Shown here piece after piece: positions 32,029 through 34,377 of a stretch of DNA of 34,377 nt (within the stretch, counting starts at the first letter, position 1; every line of letters begins with the position of its first letter). Origin of the DNA: Burkholderia sp. Ac-20379 (GTDB lineage: Bacteria > Pseudomonadota > Gammaproteobacteria > Burkholderiales > Burkholderiaceae). The DNA is taken from assembly GCF_017104645.1 (NCBI RefSeq), contig NZ_JAAGPF010000049.1:1-34377 (forward strand). Direction: 5' to 3'. The notes under the pieces are model-generated. The model searched no databases. It was not told where the DNA came from and saw only the letters and a program-made list of their open reading frames with translations. A program made the translations under genes and the position numbers.

Positions 32029-32832
32029 ATGCTGCAGGAAACGCCGCCGCGAAGCGTCTCCGGGGGCGTGCCGGGCGAGCAGAGTCTCGCTCACGCGGCA
32101 CGCCCGTTTTTGTTCGTCTCCGATCTGCACCTGAGCGACGCGATCCCGCGTACCGTCGCCGCGTTCGAGCACTTCGTGCGCGTCACGGCCGCGAGCGCCG
32201 ATTCGGTGTTCATCCTCGGCGATCTGTTCGAATACTGGGTCGGCGACGACATCCTCGACGACGACCCGTTCGCCCAGCGCATGGTCGCGCTGCTGCACAC
32301 GTTCTCGGAGCGCGGCATCGCGCTCTACGTGATGCACGGCAACCGCGATTTCCTGCTGGGCAAACGCTTCATGAAGGAAGCCGGCGCGATGCTGGTGCCC
32401 GACCCGTCGGTAGTGCTCGCGTTCGGCAAGCGCATCGTGCTCGCGCACGGCGACGCGCAATGCACGGCCGATCGCGGCTATCAGTGGTTCCGGGGCTTCG
32501 CGCGCAACCGGCTCGCGCAGTGGCTGTTTCTCGCGCGTTCGCTGGTGTGGCGGCGCGGGCTCGCGCAGCGCATGCGCGCCAAGAGCGAATCGGGCCGCGA
32601 GCGGCCGGTGTCGCCGCGCTACGACGTCACGCGCCAGGGCATCGCGCAACTGTTCCAGCGCAGCGGCGCCGACCTGATGATCCACGGCCACACGCACCGC
32701 CCGGCCCGGCATGCGGAGCCGGAAGGCACGCGCTGGGTGCTGCCCGATTGGGATCTGGACCACGGCGCGGCGCGCGGCGGCTACCTGCGGCTCGACGCCG
32801 AAGGCGTGCGGGCGCTGCCGCTCGAATCCTGA
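32029..32832 (+). CDS. lpxH: UDP-2,3-diacylglucosamine diphosphatase
   Basis: Hydrolyses UDP-2,3-diacylglucosamine to lipid X and UMP in lipid A synthesis, at the inner face of the inner membrane. The dimetal calcineurin-like signature is complete: SDLHLSD (Asp32, His34), GDLFEYW (Asp65), HGNRD (Asn105), AHGD (His140) and HGHTHRP (His219-His221 region). 267 residues, slightly longer than the E. coli protein owing to ~25 N-terminal residues. GGGAGG precedes the ATG. The gene order ppiB-lpxH also occurs in E. coli. Confidence 0.95.
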   Translation: MLQETPPRSVSGGVPGEQSLAHAARPFLFVSDLHLSDAIPRTVAAFEHFVRVTAASADSVFILGDLFEYWVGDDILDDDPFAQRMVALLHTFSERGIALYVMHGNRDFLLGKRFMKEAGAMLVPDPSVVLAFGKRIVLAHGDAQCTADRGYQWFRGFARNRLAQWLFLARSLVWRRGLAQRMRAKSESGRERPVSPRYDVTRQGIAQLFQRSGADLMIHGHTHRPARHAEPEGTRWVLPDWDLDHGAARGGYLRLDAEGVRALPLES

Positions 32833-32837
32833 ACGGC

Positions 32838-32855
32838 GGGCGGCACGCGCCGCCC
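32838..32855. terminator. Small hairpin between convergent lpxH and cysE
   Basis: Stem GGGCGGC/GCCGCCC (32838-32844, 32849-32855) with a 4-nt loop, 5 bp after the lpxH stop. No U-tract; weak candidate. Confidence 0.3.
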
Positions 32856-32901
32856 TGCCCGTCCACGTCATTCCCTACTTGGCGGCATCGCGCGCCGGCG
32901 T

Positions 32902-33690
32902 TCAGCCGGTGTGTTCGATCGCGTGGCCGTCGAGCGCGGCCGACAGGCGGCGCAGATCGAGCCGCCCGTCGGCCTGCAGCGCTTCGAAGCGCTCGCCGAG
33001 CCGCTCGAGCGCGGCCACCACCTCGTCGACACGCTGCGCTTCCTTGGCCGCGTGATCGATCAGGCCATGCATCGCGAGCGACATCGGATCGTCGGCGTTC
33101 GGCGTGATGCCGTAGGCGCTGAACGCGACACGCTCGGGCGTGCCGCCGGGCTGGCTGCGTTTCGCTTCGGCCTGCGCCGGCATGACCACGCGCGCCGGGT
33201 TGCCGACCGCGGTGCCGCCCGCCGGCACCGGCTTGACGACCACCGCGTTCGAGCCGATCTTCGCGCCCTCGCCGATCGTGAACCCGCCCAGCACCTTCGC
33301 GCCCGCGCCGACGATCACGCCGCGCTCCAGCGTGGGGTGCCGCTTCGCGCCGCGCGCGAGCGACGTGCCGCCGAGCGTCACGCCCTGATAGATGGTGCAG
33401 TCGTCGCCGACGATCGCCGTCTCGCCGATCACCACGCCCATGCCGTGATCGATGAACACGCGCCGCCCGAGCGTGGCGCCCGGGTGGATCTCGATGCCGG
33501 TCATGAAACGGCCCAGCTGCGAGACGAAGCGGCCGAGCCAGCGCTGGTTGCGCCGCCAGCAGGCGTGCGCGATGCGATGGAAGATCAGCGCGTGGATGCC
33601 GGGGTAACAGGTCAGCACCTCCCAGGCGCTGCGAGCGGCGGGATCGCGCTCGCGGATCGTCGCGATGTCTTCTCGGAGTCTCGTGAACAT
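32902..33690 (-). CDS. cysE: Serine O-acetyltransferase
   Basis: Acetylates serine with acetyl-CoA, the first step of cysteine synthesis. 262 residues. The N-terminal helical domain ([22 protein letters not shown]) is followed by a left-handed beta-helix of hexapeptide repeats. Asp81-His82 in [12 protein letters not shown] correspond to the catalytic Asp157-His158 of the E. coli enzyme, and [20 protein letters not shown] is the usual CoA-binding loop region. The C-terminal ~80 residues after NPARVV are longer than in E. coli and helical. There is no clear ribosome site before ATG 33690. It is adjacent to trmJ on the same strand, as in many beta-proteobacteria. Confidence 0.95.
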   Translation of the reverse strand: MFTRLREDIATIRERDPAARSAWEVLTCYPGIHALIFHRIAHACWRRNQRWLGRFVSQLGRFMTGIEIHPGATLGRRVFIDHGMGVVIGETAIVGDDCTIYQGVTLGGTSLARGAKRHPTLERGVIVGAGAKVLGGFTIGEGAKIGSNAVVVKPVPAGGTAVGNPARVVMPAQAEAKRSQPGGTPERVAFSAYGITPNADDPMSLAMHGLIDHAAKEAQRVDEVVAALERLGERFEALQADGRLDLRRLSAALDGHAIEHTG

Positions 33691-33891
33691 GGTGTGGGCT
33701 GATGTCGACCGGGATGAGCACGCCGCGCGCTCTGCGTCGCGCGGCCCTTATGCGCCAGCAGCATGTGCTTATGACGCGCCGACCGATTGTAGGGCGACTC
33801 GCGCGCGGCCGCTGAGGGCGCGCGCTTGCCCCCATCGGCGCCGGGGGTATTGGCGGCACCGGCCGCCGATGCGCCATGCCCGCCCGATGCG
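33691..33891 (-). promoter_or_regulatory. Spacer with candidate -10 for cysE
   Basis: TACAAT (33786-33791, minus strand) is a good -10 about 95 bp before the cysE start, without a recognisable -35. GGCGCCGGGGGTATTGGCGG-type G-rich sequence lies near 33838. Nothing else is supported. Confidence 0.3.
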
Positions 33892-34377
33892 TCAGCGCGG
33901 CTCGCGGCCCGACTTGATCAGGATGTGCTTGGCGATGCCGCGCAGGATGTTGACCTCCTCGCGCTCCAGCCCGGCGCGCGAGAACAGCCGCCGCAGCCGC
34001 GGCATCAGCTTCTTCGGGTTGTGCGGATCGAGAAAGCCGAGCGAGACCAGCGCCGTTTCCAGATGCGAGAACATCTTCTCGATCTCCTCGGCCTGCGCGA
34101 GCGTGCCGGCCCCGCCCTCGTGCACCGGCGGTTGTTCGGCCTCGGCGTCGAGCAACGCGACACGCAGCTCGTAGGCCAGCACCTGGATCGCCTGCGACAG
34201 GTTCAGCGAGCTGTAATCGGGATTGGCCGGGATGTGCGCGATGGCGCTGCAGCGCTCGACATGCTCGTTCGACAGCCCGACGCGCTCGTTGCCGAACACG
34301 AACGCGATCTCGCCGCTGGCGAGCTGGCGCCGGGCCTCGCCGGCGGCCGCGCGCGGCGCGAGACGCGGCGGGCCGTA
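33892..34377 (-). CDS. trmJ: tRNA (cytidine/uridine-2'-O)-methyltransferase TrmJ (5' end outside window)
   Basis: SPOUT-fold methyltransferase that 2'-O-methylates position 32 of several tRNAs. The C-terminal 161 residues are present, in frame to the window edge. The trefoil-knot cofactor motifs are visible: FVFGNERVGLSNE, then IPANPDYSSLNLSQAIQVLAYE, the standard SpoU motifs 2 and 3. The C-terminal extension (EEIEKMFSHLETALVSLGFL, PRLRRLFSRAGLEREEVNIL) distinguishes TrmJ from other SpoU proteins. The start of the gene and its promoter lie beyond 34377. Confidence 0.93.
   Translation of the reverse strand, partial: YGPPRLAPRAAAGEARRQLASGEIAFVFGNERVGLSNEHVERCSAIAHIPANPDYSSLNLSQAIQVLAYELRVALLDAEAEQPPVHEGGAGTLAQAEEIEKMFSHLETALVSLGFLDPHNPKKLMPRLRRLFSRAGLEREEVNILRGIAKHILIKSGREPR

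Overview
The window is high-GC DNA with the gene content and order of a beta-proteobacterial chromosome. The family is most likely Burkholderiaceae, genus Burkholderia or a close relative; species cannot be fixed from sequence alone. The main evidence is the housekeeping block cysS-alkA-accA-tilS-lysC-tRNA-Ser next to ppiA-ppiB-lpxH-cysE-trmJ, the RND efflux operon, and the protein sequences. Coding density is high on both strands. The strong GC3 bias produces very long antisense open frames, which were ignored.

Layout. (1) 1-5151, minus strand: a tripartite RND efflux operon (adaptor, MexF/BpeF-like pump, NodT-type outer-membrane lipoprotein cut by the window edge). A promoter is overlaid by an inverted-repeat operator, and no regulator gene lies nearby. 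(2) 5422-8536: a Bcr/CflA-type MFS exporter, a 9-bp tandem-repeat block between convergent genes, an atypical SDR protein and a Rossmann-fold NAD(P)-binding protein. (3) 8694-11002: a histidine/aromatic ammonia-lyase followed by a GntR/FCD regulator. (4) 11031-17195: an aldaric-acid (galactarate/L-talarate) catabolic cluster with a LacI-type regulator, two MFS transporters, an amidohydrolase (putative lactonase) and an enolase-superfamily talarate/galactarate dehydratase. Four copies of a 14-bp palindrome, consensus TGRTTGCGCAAYCA, sit in pairs at its two promoter regions and define a local LacI regulon.

(5) 17258-23060, minus strand: an accessory stretch between the aldarate cluster and a tRNA-Ser(GCU). 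It holds a rhomboid protease fused to a predicted periplasmic beta-propeller, several small secreted or membrane proteins of unknown function, a frameshifted small gene overlapping the truncated 3' end of another gene, and an IS3-family transposase relic. This is the least explained part of the window. (6) 23061-29854, minus strand: tRNA-Ser(GCU) with promoter and terminator, then lysC, tilS, accA, alkA and cysS. (7) 30084-34377: a secreted TPR protein, periplasmic and cytoplasmic cyclophilins and lpxH on the plus strand, then cysE and the 3' part of trmJ on the minus strand.

How the parts work together. The LacI regulator probably senses an aldarate or a derivative and releases both the uptake/lactone operon and the dehydratase; the 5-keto-4-deoxyglucarate formed must be processed by genes outside the window. 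The efflux operon appears to be controlled in trans. The accessory block beside the 3' end of a tRNA gene looks like a decayed insertion region, but no duplicated attachment site was seen. All functional calls rest on reading the translated sequences and remembered family motifs; no database search was run.
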